From Prolixibacteraceae bacterium (GTDB lineage Bacteria; Bacteroidota; Bacteroidia; Bacteroidales; Prolixibacteraceae), in NCBI GenBank assembly GCA_027858715.1, contig JAQICD010000233.1, positions 1 through 43,981 of the forward strand: a stretch of 43,981 nt of DNA, read 5' to 3'. The position numbers and the translations under genes were made by a program. Below are positions 16,555 through 25,700 of this stretch, in pieces (position 1 is the stretch's first letter; each line of letters opens with the position of its first letter). The notes below the pieces were generated by a model. The model did not search any database, was not told where the DNA came from, and worked only from the letters and a program-made list of their open reading frames with translations.

Positions 16555-18396
16555 ATGACAAAGGATACAAAAGTTATTGAATTAGATCAGGTTGCAATTC
16601 GCTTTTCGGGTGATTCGGGCGACGGAATGCAGCTGACTGGTACCTTGTTTTCTGACGCTACCGCGTTAGTTGGAAATGATATTTCAACATTTCCCGACTA
16701 CCCGTCTGAAATAAGGGCTCCACAGGGTACGGTTGGAGGTGTGTCTGGTTTCCAGGTTCATTTTGGAAATAGAAAGATTAATACACCGGGTGATAAAGCG
16801 CATGTATTGGTAGCAATGAACCCGGCAGCTGTGAAAGCCAATGCGAAATTCCTTGAACCGTCTGCTACTATCATTTATGATGTTGATTCGTTTACTGATA
16901 AAAACTTAAAAAAAGCAAAGTTTACAACTGACGATCCTTTTGCAGAATTAAATCTTGAGGGGTATCAAAAAATTGGAGTGCCAATTACTAGCCTGACAAA
17001 AGAAGCTTTAATTGATTCGAATATGGACAATAAAACGGTTTTGCGCAGCAAAAATATGTTCGCATTAGGGCTTGTTAGCTGGATTTTCAACCGTCCGTTA
17101 GAAATTATTGAAAAAGCTTTGAAGGCTAAGTTTGGTAAAAATCTTCAGATAATAGAATCAAATATTACTGTTTTGCATGCCGGATTCAATTACGGTATGA
17201 ACATGCAGCATACCACACCACAATTCTTAGTACCGGCTGCAAAAATTGAAAAAGGTATCTACCGCAATATTAGCGGTAACCATGCAACTGCATGGGGACT
17301 TATTGCTGCTGCTGAGAAGGCTGACATTGAGTTGTTCCTGGGATCTTATCCTATTACTCCGGCAACCGACATACTGCAAGCTTTATCAGAACGTAAGGAT
17401 TTGGGGGTAAAGACTTTTCAAGCCGAAGATGAAATTGCCGGTGTATGTACTGCCATTGGTGCATCGTATGCAGGTGATTTGGGTGTTACATCAACGTCAG
17501 GACCTGGCCTTGCATTAAAATCTGAAGCAATTAATCTGGCTATAATGGCTGAACTTCCGCTGGTTGTTGTTAACGTACAACGAGGGGGGCCGTCAACCGG
17601 TTTGCCAACCAAAACCGAGCAGTCGGATTTGATGCAGGCACTATGGGGCCGAAATGGTGAAAGCCCAATAGTTATATTGGCTGCAGGAACACCAAGCGAT
17701 TGTTTTGATTATGCATTTGAAGCTGCTCGTATAGCATTGGAACGCATGACTCCGGTAATTTTGCTTACCGATGGATTTCTGGGTAATGGAAGTGAACCAT
17801 GGAAGATTCCTTCGATGAGTGACCTTCCAAAAATTACGACAAGAGTAGCTAAAGATCCTTCGAAATTTAAACCATACAGCAGATTCGACGATACGCTTGC
17901 CCGTGAATGGGCTTTCCCGGGAATGGAAGGATTTGAACATCGTATTGGCGGTCTTGAAAAAGATGAATCGGGAACAGTAAGTCACGATCCGGCGAACCAT
18001 CAGCATATGTGTGAGATTCGTGCTGAAAAAGTTGCAAGGGTTGTTGATATGGTGCCCGATCTTGAACCTTATGGTTGTCCCGAAGGTGATGTACTGATTG
18101 TAGGCTGGGGTGGAACTTACGGACACTTAGTTAGTGCTGCCCGCGAATTATGTGCAGAAGGTAAAAAAGTAGGTTTGGCTCACTTTAATTATATTAATCC
18201 ACTACCGGCAAATACAGCTGAGGTGTTTTCAAATTATAAAAAAATAATTGTTTGCGAACTAAACCTTGGCCAATTTGCAGCTTACTTAAGAGATAAGGTT
18301 CAGCAATATACCTATTACCAGCACAATAAGGTGCAAGGTTTGCCTTTCTTGGTTGAGGAAATTAAAGAAAGTGTTATCAAATTAATGGAGGAATAG
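16555..18396 (+). CDS. korA: 2-oxoacid:ferredoxin oxidoreductase, fused gamma-alpha subunit
   Basis: 613 residues. The N-terminal gamma-type domain has the block RFSGDSGDGMQLTGTLF (about 16-32). It is followed by the pyrimidine-binding alpha domain (GSYPITPATDILQALSE, FQAEDEIAGVCTAIGASYAG, TSTSGPGLALKSEA) and domain II (VLIVGWGGTYGHLVSAA). This is the fused form typical of 2-oxoglutarate:ferredoxin oxidoreductase in Bacteroidota, which interconverts 2-oxoglutarate and succinyl-CoA with ferredoxin. Substrate preference is from family similarity. korB follows after 4 bp. No ferredoxin-domain subunit is adjacent. Confidence 0.93.
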   Translation: MTKDTKVIELDQVAIRFSGDSGDGMQLTGTLFSDATALVGNDISTFPDYPSEIRAPQGTVGGVSGFQVHFGNRKINTPGDKAHVLVAMNPAAVKANAKFLEPSATIIYDVDSFTDKNLKKAKFTTDDPFAELNLEGYQKIGVPITSLTKEALIDSNMDNKTVLRSKNMFALGLVSWIFNRPLEIIEKALKAKFGKNLQIIESNITVLHAGFNYGMNMQHTTPQFLVPAAKIEKGIYRNISGNHATAWGLIAAAEKADIELFLGSYPITPATDILQALSERKDLGVKTFQAEDEIAGVCTAIGASYAGDLGVTSTSGPGLALKSEAINLAIMAELPLVVVNVQRGGPSTGLPTKTEQSDLMQALWGRNGESPIVILAAGTPSDCFDYAFEAARIALERMTPVILLTDGFLGNGSEPWKIPSMSDLPKITTRVAKDPSKFKPYSRFDDTLAREWAFPGMEGFEHRIGGLEKDESGTVSHDPANHQHMCEIRAEKVARVVDMVPDLEPYGCPEGDVLIVGWGGTYGHLVSAARELCAEGKKVGLAHFNYINPLPANTAEVFSNYKKIIVCELNLGQFAAYLRDKVQQYTYYQHNKVQGLPFLVEEIKESVIKLMEE

Positions 18397-18400
18397 CAAA

Positions 18401-19411
18401 ATGATAGAATATACATATACTGCAAAAGATTTTAAAAGTTTAAACGAAGTACTTTGGTGTCCCGGATGTGGTGATCATGCAATTATGAATGCCATTCAAC
18501 GGGTTATGGCTGGATTGGGATTAAATAAGGCTGATTACGCTGTAATATCTGGTATTGGTTGTTCATCACGTTTTCCGTATTACATGAATACATATGGTTT
18601 CCATACCATACATGGTAGGGGAGCAGCTATTGCTTCCGGAGTAAAATCAGCTAACCCTAAATTGCATGTTTGGCAAATAACCGGCGACGGCGATGCAATG
18701 GCAATTGGTGGTAACCACTTTATTCATACTATCCGTCGTAACATCGACATTAATCTCGTATTGTTTAATAATAAAATATATGGTCTGACTAAAGGCCAGT
18801 ATTCTCCGACAACTGATTTTGGTTCAAAAACAAAAACTTCGCCCTACGGTACTATTGAAGAACCTTTTATTCCAGGTCAGTTGGTATTGGGTGCTAAAGG
18901 TACCTATTATGCCCGTACCATTGATGGTAACATGAAAATGAGCCAGGAGATTTTCGACAATGCTGCGCGGTTTAAAGGAACATCGGTAGTTGAAGTGCTT
19001 CAGAATTGTGTGATTTTCAATGTTGGAATACATGAAGAAATAACCAAAGGTGAAAATCGGGAAGACAAGCAAATTTATTTGAAGCATGGTGAAAAAATGA
19101 TTTTCGGAACCAATAAGGATAAAGGTTTAGTGCTCGAAAATGGTAAGCTAAAAGTTATAACAATCGGACAGGATGGTTATACAATTGACGATGTTTTGAT
19201 TCACGATGCCAAGGAAGAGAGTTTGTATATGCATGTTGCTCTGATAAACATGACGATGCCCGAATTTCCGGTTGCGTTTGGTGTAATAAGGGCTGTTGAA
19301 ACCCGCACATACGAAACCGAAATGGAAGTTCAGATTGCTGAAGTTAAAAAGACTTCAAAAATAAAATGTATGGACGATTTATTGCGTAGCGGCAATACAT
19401 GGGAGGTTTAA
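18401..19411 (+). CDS. korB: 2-oxoacid:ferredoxin oxidoreductase, beta subunit
   Basis: 336 residues. The thiamine-pyrophosphate-binding subunit: WCPGCGDHAIMNAIQR with the cluster-binding cysteine pair, GIGCSSRFPYYMNTYGFHTIHGRG, the TPP/Mg motif GDGDAMAIGGNHFIH and LFNNKIYGLTKGQYSPTT. It pairs with the subunit upstream in a two-gene operon closed by a strong terminator. Length and motifs fit KorB rather than pyruvate oxidoreductase, though the distinction is by family resemblance. Confidence 0.93.
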   Translation: MIEYTYTAKDFKSLNEVLWCPGCGDHAIMNAIQRVMAGLGLNKADYAVISGIGCSSRFPYYMNTYGFHTIHGRGAAIASGVKSANPKLHVWQITGDGDAMAIGGNHFIHTIRRNIDINLVLFNNKIYGLTKGQYSPTTDFGSKTKTSPYGTIEEPFIPGQLVLGAKGTYYARTIDGNMKMSQEIFDNAARFKGTSVVEVLQNCVIFNVGIHEEITKGENREDKQIYLKHGEKMIFGTNKDKGLVLENGKLKVITIGQDGYTIDDVLIHDAKEESLYMHVALINMTMPEFPVAFGVIRAVETRTYETEMEVQIAEVKKTSKIKCMDDLLRSGNTWEV

Positions 19412-19427
19412 AACTATACAAATAGAT

Positions 19428-19467
19428 AAAAAAAATGGCTGCCAGATCTGGTAGCCATTTTTTTTGT
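19428..19467. terminator. Bidirectional terminator between korB and pgi
   Basis: ATGGCT (19435-19440) pairs with AGCCAT (19453-19458), with a continued inner CCAG/CTGG stem. It is flanked by A-run and T-run on both sides, so it can end both converging operons. Confidence 0.9.
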
Positions 19468-19478
19468 GTATATGATTG

Positions 19479-20855
19479 TTATACATTCACAACAGGAACT
19501 TTCCAAATACGTCCTTTAAGCATTTTTGTTTCATTTTCGAAACCAGGTTTTTCAAGCAATGCAAACATATTTTTCTTATATGCTTCAACACCCGGTTGAT
19601 CAAACGGATTTACATTGATTAAATATCCGCTGATGCCGCAAGCTTTCTCGAAAAAGTAAATAAGCTGTCCTAAATTATATTCATCGAGACGCTCAATTTC
19701 AATTTTAATATTGGGCACATCGCCATCGACGTGCGCAATTTGTGTGCCCAGTTCGGCCATTTTATTTACGTAGTCAACGTTTTTTCCAGACAGAAAATTA
19801 AGCTTGTCGAGGTTCGCTTTATCTTTAGGAATAATAACTTCACGGTCGGGATTTTCAACCGATACCACAGTTTCGAACATTAAGCGTTCGCCTTCTTGTA
19901 TGTATTGCCCCATTGAATGCAGGTCTGATGAAAAATCAACCGATGCGGGGAACAAACCCTTACTGTCTTTTCCTTCACTTTCGCCGTAAAGTTGCTTCCA
20001 CCATTCAGACATATAATGAAGTTTGGGTTGAAAGTTAACCAGAATTTCAATTTTTTTGCCTTCGGTATAAAGTGCGTGTCTTGCAGCTGCATATTGGCAG
20101 GCAATGTTTTTTTCAAAAGGTACTTTGGCTCCGGTTGCTGCAACCATATCTTTTGCTCCCTTAACAAGAGCTCGGATGTTGAATCCGGCAACGGCAATAG
20201 GAATAAGACCTACTGGTGTTAAAACAGAGTATCGTCCACCCACATTGTCGGGTATAACAAATGTTTTATAGCTTTCTTCGTTAGCGAGTGTCTTTAAGGC
20301 TCCTTTCGATGCATCGGTAACGGCACAAATTCGCAATTGAGCCTCGGTTTTGCCATATTTTTCTTCCAGATCCTGCTTCAAAACTCTGAAAGCCAGGGCG
20401 GGCTCTGTTGTAGTTCCTGATTTCGAAATTACACATGTGGCCCACTCTTTTGTTTTCAATAAATCTCGTAACTCAGCAAGATAATCTTCGCTGATATTCT
20501 GGCCTGCAAATAATATGGCCGGTTTGTCACCTTTCAGATGTGCAAAGTTATTGTTAAGTGCATCGATAACAGCTTTTGCACCCAAATATGAGCCACCAAT
20601 ACCAATAACTACGTAAATGTCGATGTTTTTGTCGCGTATTATTTTGGCTGTATTCTCAACATCTGTTAAAAACTCATCACTTATTTCGTTGGGCAGGTTT
20701 ACCCATCCTACATAGTCGCTGCCGCGACCTGTTTTTTCGTGTAAAGAGTTATTGTGTTCTTCGGTTGACAGTTTGTAAGTGTCAAAGACATCGGGTGATA
20801 TAAATCCGCTTGTTTTTGAAAAAGCCTTACTGAGATCTAACTTAATCTGTTTCAT
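19479..20855 (-). CDS. pgi: Glucose-6-phosphate isomerase
   Basis: 458 residues from the Met at 20855 ([12 protein letters not shown]); 17 in-frame codons upstream have no family match. It interconverts glucose 6-phosphate and fructose 6-phosphate. Blocks: [19 protein letters not shown], the phosphate-binding [16 protein letters not shown], the family signature [21 protein letters not shown] and the C-terminal [15 protein letters not shown] with the catalytic lysine. Length is that of the shorter bacterial PGI type shared with Firmicutes. gpsA lies 75 bp upstream on the same strand. Confidence 0.97.
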   Translation of the reverse strand: MKQIKLDLSKAFSKTSGFISPDVFDTYKLSTEEHNNSLHEKTGRGSDYVGWVNLPNEISDEFLTDVENTAKIIRDKNIDIYVVIGIGGSYLGAKAVIDALNNNFAHLKGDKPAILFAGQNISEDYLAELRDLLKTKEWATCVISKSGTTTEPALAFRVLKQDLEEKYGKTEAQLRICAVTDASKGALKTLANEESYKTFVIPDNVGGRYSVLTPVGLIPIAVAGFNIRALVKGAKDMVAATGAKVPFEKNIACQYAAARHALYTEGKKIEILVNFQPKLHYMSEWWKQLYGESEGKDSKGLFPASVDFSSDLHSMGQYIQEGERLMFETVVSVENPDREVIIPKDKANLDKLNFLSGKNVDYVNKMAELGTQIAHVDGDVPNIKIEIERLDEYNLGQLIYFFEKACGISGYLINVNPFDQPGVEAYKKNMFALLEKPGFENETKMLKGRIWKVPVVNV

Positions 20856-20930
20856 TCTTAATGAATTTTTATAGCCTTTGCAGTGAATACTTAATGTTAA
20901 GCACACCGCATTGGGCTGTTTTATAAATTG

Positions 20931-21926
20931 TTATCTTAGATTTTCGGTTAATAATCTGATTTCAATTGCCGGTGATATGTTTTCGTAGCAAATGTTGTAA
21001 ACAGCATCGCAAATAGGCATGCTAACGTTATATTCTTCGTTAATTTCTTTAATGCACTTTACGGCATAATATCCTTCGGCAATCATGTGCATTTCGAGTT
21101 GTGCCGACCGAACAGTGTAGCCTTTCCCAACCATGGTTCCAAAAAGGCGGTTGCGGCTAAATTGTGAATAAGCAGTAACCAAAAGGTCGCCAAGGTAAGC
21201 CGAGCCTTTGATGTCGCGCGATATTGGATGCACTTTATCTACAAAACGTTTAATTTCCTGTATGGCATTTGCGATAAGCACCGCCTGAAAGTTATCGCCG
21301 TAATGGAGTCCGTGACAAATGCCAGCAGCTACGGCATATATGTTTTTTAATACAGAAGAATACTCGGTGCCGTATATATCATCTGAAATGTGGGCTTTTA
21401 TAAAAGACGACTCAATTTGCAGAGCAAAAGCCCTGGCCTTTTTTACATCGGGGCAGGCAATTGTGAGGTACGACAGACGTTCGAGGGCTACTTCCTCGGC
21501 ATGGCAGGGGCCGGCAATAATTCCGATGGAATCGAAAGGGACACCATATTCTTTATTGAAAAATTTACCAACGATAAGATTATCGTCGGGGACTATACCT
21601 TTTATAGCCGATATTACAAACTTGTTGCTTATATCAACACTGAGTTTTTTCAGGCCTTCTTTTAAAAATGCCGATGGTATAACAAAAATTAAAATGTCGG
21701 AATGACGGGCAATTTTATTCAGATCGGTGTAAAAATTGATACGCTCGGTGTCGAAATATACATCGCCCAAATAATTTGGGTTATGACTGTATTTTTTTAT
21801 AAAGTCAATGTTGTCGGGATTTCTAAAATACCAGTTAATCGACTGATTATTTGTGAGCAGTATTTTTGCAAGGGCGGTTGCCCAACTCCCGCTTCCGATA
21901 ATAGCTATTTTAGCTTTTGATAACAT
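20931..21926 (-). CDS. gpsA: Glycerol-3-phosphate dehydrogenase (NAD(P)+)
   Basis: 331 residues from the Met at 21926 (MLSKAKIAIIGSG). It reduces dihydroxyacetone phosphate to sn-glycerol 3-phosphate for phospholipid synthesis. The Rossmann motif is GSGSWATALAKIL. The block SAIKGIVPDDN, AGPCHAEEVALERLS and the catalytic-domain segment SVLKNIYAVAAGICHGLHYGDN are all present. A good -7 box (TACTTTTG, 21961-21954) precedes it. Confidence 0.96.
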   Translation of the reverse strand: MLSKAKIAIIGSGSWATALAKILLTNNQSINWYFRNPDNIDFIKKYSHNPNYLGDVYFDTERINFYTDLNKIARHSDILIFVIPSAFLKEGLKKLSVDISNKFVISAIKGIVPDDNLIVGKFFNKEYGVPFDSIGIIAGPCHAEEVALERLSYLTIACPDVKKARAFALQIESSFIKAHISDDIYGTEYSSVLKNIYAVAAGICHGLHYGDNFQAVLIANAIQEIKRFVDKVHPISRDIKGSAYLGDLLVTAYSQFSRNRLFGTMVGKGYTVRSAQLEMHMIAEGYYAVKCIKEINEEYNVSMPICDAVYNICYENISPAIEIRLLTENLR

Positions 21927-21953
21927 GCAGGTATCTATTGCTTTGGTGAACGG

Positions 21954-21961
21954 CAAAAGTA
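21954..21961 (-). promoter_or_regulatory. -7 box of the gpsA promoter
   Basis: TACTTTTG on the minus strand matches TAnnTTTG, 28 bp before the chosen gpsA start. This also supports that start over the longer frame, which would begin upstream of the box. The remaining gap to 22211 is AT-rich; I recognise nothing further in it. Confidence 0.55.
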
Positions 21962-22211
21962 CAAAATTCATTCTTTATATGCATCGTATAAAAGGGAAAA
22001 GGTATGGTTATTTTTCTGCAAAGTGTGTAGGGAACAAAATATCTATGATAGATAAATATTTGTGTCTTATCGAGGTTTTAGGATATTTTCATATAAACAA
22101 AATGAGCATTCGTCAACGCAAAATGTCATTTCATCAAAAGGTACTCAAAATATGCATGTTATGTGAATTTTTTTTGTGTATTTTGTCTAGAAATTTCAAC
22201 AGAACTAAAAC

Positions 22212-22673
22212 ATGAATACTAAATTATTATTTACTACGATTCTCTTGTTGGGAGCATTATTAGGAAAAGCTCAGCCAAACTTACCAGTGAAATTCAGGGT
22301 TGAAAAAAAATCAACTTCTGTACCCCTTTCCTCGTTAGATGAAATGTTTTTTAAAAAGTATTATTACACAAAGCCCGTAAACATCGAATTGTCGGAAAAA
22401 CAATTAAGTATTGTGTATGATAACGGCAAATATTTTACGAAGAAAGAAATTGGAGAAGTTGCACATGTTGAGGATATTTACGATGAAAAGCTGGAATATG
22501 AAACATTTATTTATGTTGATAAATCTGAGCGAGAAGATACCATTACATTTGTTATTGATTATTTGGTTGGTTTTTACCAGGTAACTATTCCTGAAAAAAA
22601 TTCGCATGGTGAAAATATCGGTTATACTTCATATATACATTTTTTAAATGACAATGAATTGGTTGCGAGATAA
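22212..22673 (+). CDS. Small secreted protein of unknown function
   Basis: 153 residues. A signal peptide (MNTKLLFTTILLLGALLGKA) precedes a mature part with many charged residues and alternating beta-strand character (IELSEKQLSIVYDN, DTITFVIDYLVGFYQVTIP). No cysteines, no lipoprotein box and no sorting domain are seen. I recognise no family. It is monocistronic with its own strong terminator. Probably periplasmic. Confidence 0.65.
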   Translation: MNTKLLFTTILLLGALLGKAQPNLPVKFRVEKKSTSVPLSSLDEMFFKKYYYTKPVNIELSEKQLSIVYDNGKYFTKKEIGEVAHVEDIYDEKLEYETFIYVDKSEREDTITFVIDYLVGFYQVTIPEKNSHGENIGYTSYIHFLNDNELVAR

Positions 22674-22704
22674 GTAAAATTTGACAATGATTTTTGTTTG
22701 AAAA

Positions 22705-22747
22705 GTCATATTGTGTGGGAACTACCTATACAATATGACTTTTTTTG
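22705..22747 (+). terminator. Terminator of the small secreted protein gene
   Basis: GTCATATTGT (22705-22714) and ACAATATGAC (22730-22739) form a perfect 10 bp stem followed by eight T-rich bases. Confidence 0.92.
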
Positions 22748-22815
22748 TTCTTACAATGCAGCTAAACATGCTATTGAGAGAGTGAGTTGTTTTCATTGTT
22801 AAAAATAAATAGCAA

Positions 22816-22896
22816 TAAAAACGTTTACATTTGAATTTATCTTTTACATTTGCAATGTGCTGTTATTATTCATACACACACATGAAAACGATATCA
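22816..22896 (+). promoter_or_regulatory. Promoter flanked by two LacI-like operators (module 1)
   Basis: A -7 box TACATTTG (22845-22852) lies between two palindrome-like sites with a central CG: TAAAAACGTTTACA (22816-22829) and TGAAAACGATATCA (22883-22896). The CG centres are 67 bp apart. The geometry nearly equals that of the module at 25701-25782. Sites resemble TGTAAACGATTACA, a LacI-family-like operator. The regulator is unknown. Confidence 0.6.
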
Positions 22897-23085
22897 TTTA
22901 TATTTTGATCTTAATTGCTTTATTTTCAACTATTATTATTGTTATTAAGTTGGATGAAACAGATTTGATCAATCAGCTGGCTGAATAAAACACGGATATG
23001 TTAACTAACGAGTGCGAGTTCCCTCAAAAAAAACGGGGTAGGCTATGGGTTGCCTTAAGAATAATTATGAATAAAAGAAATTTTG

Positions 23086-23113
23086 TGCCTGTTGAAAACA
23101 GGCATATTTTTCC
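23086..23113 (+). terminator. Terminator after promoter module 1
   Basis: TGCCTGTT (23086-23093) pairs with AACAGGCA (23097-23104) around a GAA loop and is followed by a T-rich tract (23106-23111). It closes a short transcription unit with no clear gene. Confidence 0.75.
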
Positions 23114-23121
23114 ATAATAAA

Positions 23122-23212
23122 TGAAAACGATTACATATAGCATAATGTGTAAGTGCTTTTAAAACCTATATATACAGGCAAAAGAGATGTTAAAACGATA
23201 TATATTATCGTT
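23122..23212 (+). promoter_or_regulatory. Third operator pair (module 3), promoter decayed
   Basis: TGAAAACGATTACA (23122-23135) differs from the best site by one base. A second CG-centred site is at about 23190-23203 (TTAAAACGATATAT), inside an inverted repeat AACGATA/TATCGTT (23194-23200 with 23206-23212). CG centres are 68 bp apart. At the position expected for a -7 box (about 23150) only a degenerate TAAGTGCT is seen. It lies directly before the pseudogene. Confidence 0.45.
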
Positions 23213-23232
23213 CGTATAAAAATATTGGTCAT

Positions 23233-24448
23233 GTGTTCAGTGTTGAGTCGCTGATGGGAATATTAAATGCGCATAAGGCTGTATATCCTGCTTCTTCGGT
23301 TGATGCAACTCTTCCTACACATTGCTTGCCGAAGGAGCTGTTAAAGGCCTTGATGAAAATGGGAAATATACCGTTGATCTTGACTATAGTTTTATTTCAG
23401 ACTCTGTTAGTCGCAAAGGTATAATTGAGCTAGCGAAACCCGGTGAGGGGATGGTTGACGATGACTTTATGGTATTTGTTCAGGTTGAACCTAAATCAGC
23501 GCGTAGCTACAGCGGTCGTCTTGAGTTGGATTGTGGTTCAAGAATATGGTATGACGTATTTTTTGAAGGTATTTCAACAGCCAAAAAAGTAGCCTATGTA
23601 ACATTTGATAAAACAATGGAGGAAACGTCGGCTCAACCAGCAAACGATCCCATAATTGAAATGTTAATGGAGGATGAAAATTTCGAAATAGATGTATTGG
23701 TTGTTGCTGCCGATTCGTCGTTAGATTTTAGCGGATACGATGCGGTTGTGGTTCAGGAAGGATTCAGCTCTGGTGCTGCAATTTTTCAACCTGGAAACGC
23801 TCTGGCATTAGCAAATTTGGTGCTATTTGTGCCAATGGAGGTGAAAATATGACCAGCGAAGGTTTAACCTTATGGCGTAATGCCGTGTATGTTGCAACCG
23901 GACTTGAAGTTCCCACAACCCTGTATGATGCAGGTATCGTAAAGTCGTCCGATGCGTCGCTTGCCTCACTAGCCGTTTCGGTTGGTGATTTGTCGCCAGT
24001 TTTTGACAGCAACATAACCACCTATAGTGTTTATGTGCCATCAGGAACTACATCTGTAGATGTAACTGCCACGACAAGTGATGTTTATGCTGAAGTTGAA
24101 GGTGTAGGTACATTTGAGCTTGGTGAAGGCCAATCAACTGCCGAAGTGGTTGTTATTGCTGAAGATGGAACCGAGCGAACTTATACCATCGTATTTAGTT
24201 TTGAGTTGGATATTAACAATTATGATAATGCTTTCAGTATTTATCCAAATCCGGTTGGTAATGTATTAAATATCAATGGTAAGAATTTACTATCGGTACA
24301 AGTGTTTAACCTGACTGGTATGCAGATAGCAATCAATAAGATATCAGATAATCAGTACGATGTTTCAGCTCTTAATTGTGGTGTGTATGTTGTAAAATTA
24401 GTTGGTGAGGACAACGATTCTAAAGTTGTAAAAATTAATAAGAGATAG
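23233..24448 (+). pseudogene. Decayed gene for a large secreted T9SS-sorted protein
   Basis: Three frames together give fragments of one protein. Near 23304-23840 the frame reads from NSSYTLLAEGAVKGLDENG through KVAYVTFDKTMEETSAQ and NDPIIEMLMEDENFEIDVLV to PGNALALANL, a beta-rich stretch resembling a module in some Bacteroidota secreted enzymes. The frame is then lost near 23820. It resumes in another frame (GAICANGGENMTSEGL) and continues to 24448 with a cadherin-like beta-sandwich (ASLASLAVSVGDLSP to DGTERTYTIVFS) and a T9SS type A tail (FSIYPNPVGNVLNINGKN ... VKINKR). No signal peptide or catalytic domain remains upstream. A stop at 23301-23303 blocks extension. The parts between the fragments seem deleted. 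Function was probably polysaccharide-related, from location only. Confidence 0.7.
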
Positions 24449-24486
24449 TAGTAGGTTTTAGATTTATATTGTAGAATTAGTAAATT

Positions 24487-24514
24487 AGGTGGGTTGCTTT
24501 TGCAACCTGCCTTT
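24487..24514 (+). terminator. Weak terminator after the pseudogene
   Basis: GGTTGC/GCAACC around TTTT, extended by AGG/CCT with a small internal loop, followed only by a short T run. It is imperfect, so read-through to the next gene is possible. Confidence 0.5.
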
Positions 24515-24547
24515 ACTGTTATATTTAACACTTAAAAAAATAATTGT

Positions 24548-25570
24548 ATGAAAAAGAGATTTACAAGAAAAAGCGCAGTGGCTATACTGGCATTAGTGGT
24601 TTCAGCAATAACTGTTGTGGCGCAGGATGTTTCAACCGGAACGGGTTGGGGGGAACTTAATCCTGGCGAGTCGTTGGTAATAAATCAGAATTTTCAGGGG
24701 TTTGAGTTTTTTCACTCCGACGATAATCCCGACCAGGGAAACAGTGACCATGCCATGGATGAATTTTCAGGTGAAATAATTTACAACTATAAAGATATGG
24801 ATGTGGAGCTGGATTACGAAGGTTCAAATATTAAATATGGATTGAGTTTTACGCAGTGTGCCTTTGCACCTGAATGGTCAACAGCCTACGCCTATAAAAA
24901 TGAGTCGCAAAACACTGACGACGTTAGTGATGGTTTTGTTGAAATCAGCCGCAATGATGAAATTTATTCGCAAATACCAACAACACGCGGGCACATGCGT
25001 GTTGATCTCACCGGGCTTGAATCAGTAGAAATTATTCAGTATTCTCATTCAAGTACCGGAGGGTCAAAACGAGGAATTATGGTTGAGTTTAGTATCGATA
25101 GCGGTGAAACATGGGACACCCTCAGGTATCAGCCAGGCGAAAACTATACCGGTAGTTTTACACGCGATCCTTTTACCAACGAAACACAGACGAACACCTA
25201 TCGTTGCGATCCCAGTGCATATGGTATGAAGTGGGAAGATGCAATTTACTGGTACGACGGTGGTTTTATGCTTCGTTTTACAGATAGTGCTGGACAGACT
25301 GTCCGTGTACATGATCTTAAAGTTTATGGAACCCTGCCTGAAAATACAGGGGTTGATGCTGTTGCAGATGAATTGCATATTAGGTTAAATGGCAGGAAAC
25401 TTGTAGCTTCAATGATGTCTGATGTTAAAATATATTCAATAACAGGAGCTATGGTGAAACGTGGTGTGAATGAAAAATCATTTGATTTAAGAAATTTAAA
25501 AAATGGTGTTTATATTGTGGAGGCAACGAGTGGACAAAAGATTGCTACTGAAAAAATTGTGTTAAAATAA
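24548..25570 (+). CDS. Secreted T9SS-sorted protein of unknown function, copy A
   Basis: 340 residues. The signal peptide ends at VVAQ (about 26). A unique domain of about 240 residues follows, then a T9SS type A sorting tail (about 275-340: VKIYSITGAMVKRGV, LKNGVYIVEATSGQ, EKIVLK). It is a paralogue of the protein at 31813-32853. Shared blocks include GTGTGW, FEFF, CAFAPEW, DVS.GFVEI, QYSHSSTGG, WDTLRYQ, C.PSA.GM.WED and HDLKVYG.LPE. One conserved cysteine sits in CAFAPEW and one in C.PSA, and they may form a disulfide. I do not recognise a named family. The location in a pectin locus and surface export suggest glycan binding or a new enzyme; that is inference. Confidence 0.85.
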   Translation: MKKRFTRKSAVAILALVVSAITVVAQDVSTGTGWGELNPGESLVINQNFQGFEFFHSDDNPDQGNSDHAMDEFSGEIIYNYKDMDVELDYEGSNIKYGLSFTQCAFAPEWSTAYAYKNESQNTDDVSDGFVEISRNDEIYSQIPTTRGHMRVDLTGLESVEIIQYSHSSTGGSKRGIMVEFSIDSGETWDTLRYQPGENYTGSFTRDPFTNETQTNTYRCDPSAYGMKWEDAIYWYDGGFMLRFTDSAGQTVRVHDLKVYGTLPENTGVDAVADELHIRLNGRKLVASMMSDVKIYSITGAMVKRGVNEKSFDLRNLKNGVYIVEATSGQKIATEKIVLK

Positions 25571-25587
25571 AACCTCATAATGCGATT

Positions 25588-25619
25588 AAAAAAGCTGCCT
25601 TTACAGGTGGCTTTTTTTG
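25588..25619 (+). terminator. Terminator of the copy A gene
   Basis: AAAGCTGCCT (25591-25600) pairs with AGGTGGCTTT (25605-25614) around TTAC, with an internal TG/TG mismatch, followed by a T-tract. Confidence 0.8.
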
Positions 25620-25700
25620 TGATTTTTTCAGTCTTCCCGGATTGATTGTGTGGTTTTGCAGGCTGGCTTTTGTCTCGTGGAGTCACAATGATAAAATATG

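Larger units (their letters stand above)
22853..23232 (+). other. Gap downstream of promoter module 1: short transcription unit, no clear gene
   Basis: Between the promoter at 22845 and the hairpin at 23086 there is room for a transcript of about 250 nt. It contains only short frames. One frame ending at 22988 encodes a hydrophobic stretch (LILIALFSTIIIVIK) followed by LDETDLINQLAE, but its start is unclear. This may be a small membrane peptide, a regulatory RNA or a remnant. A third operator pair follows at 23122-23212. Confidence 0.35.

Noticed and set aside
17641-18126. Long open frame opposite korA (161 codons)
   Set aside because: It lies wholly antisense to a conserved domain of korA, has no recognisable domain, and its composition follows from the opposite strand's codon use.
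21853-22215. 120-codon frame over the gpsA start and the gap after it
   Set aside because: It overlaps the gpsA N-terminus and promoter antisense, shows no family motif and has no plausible start context.
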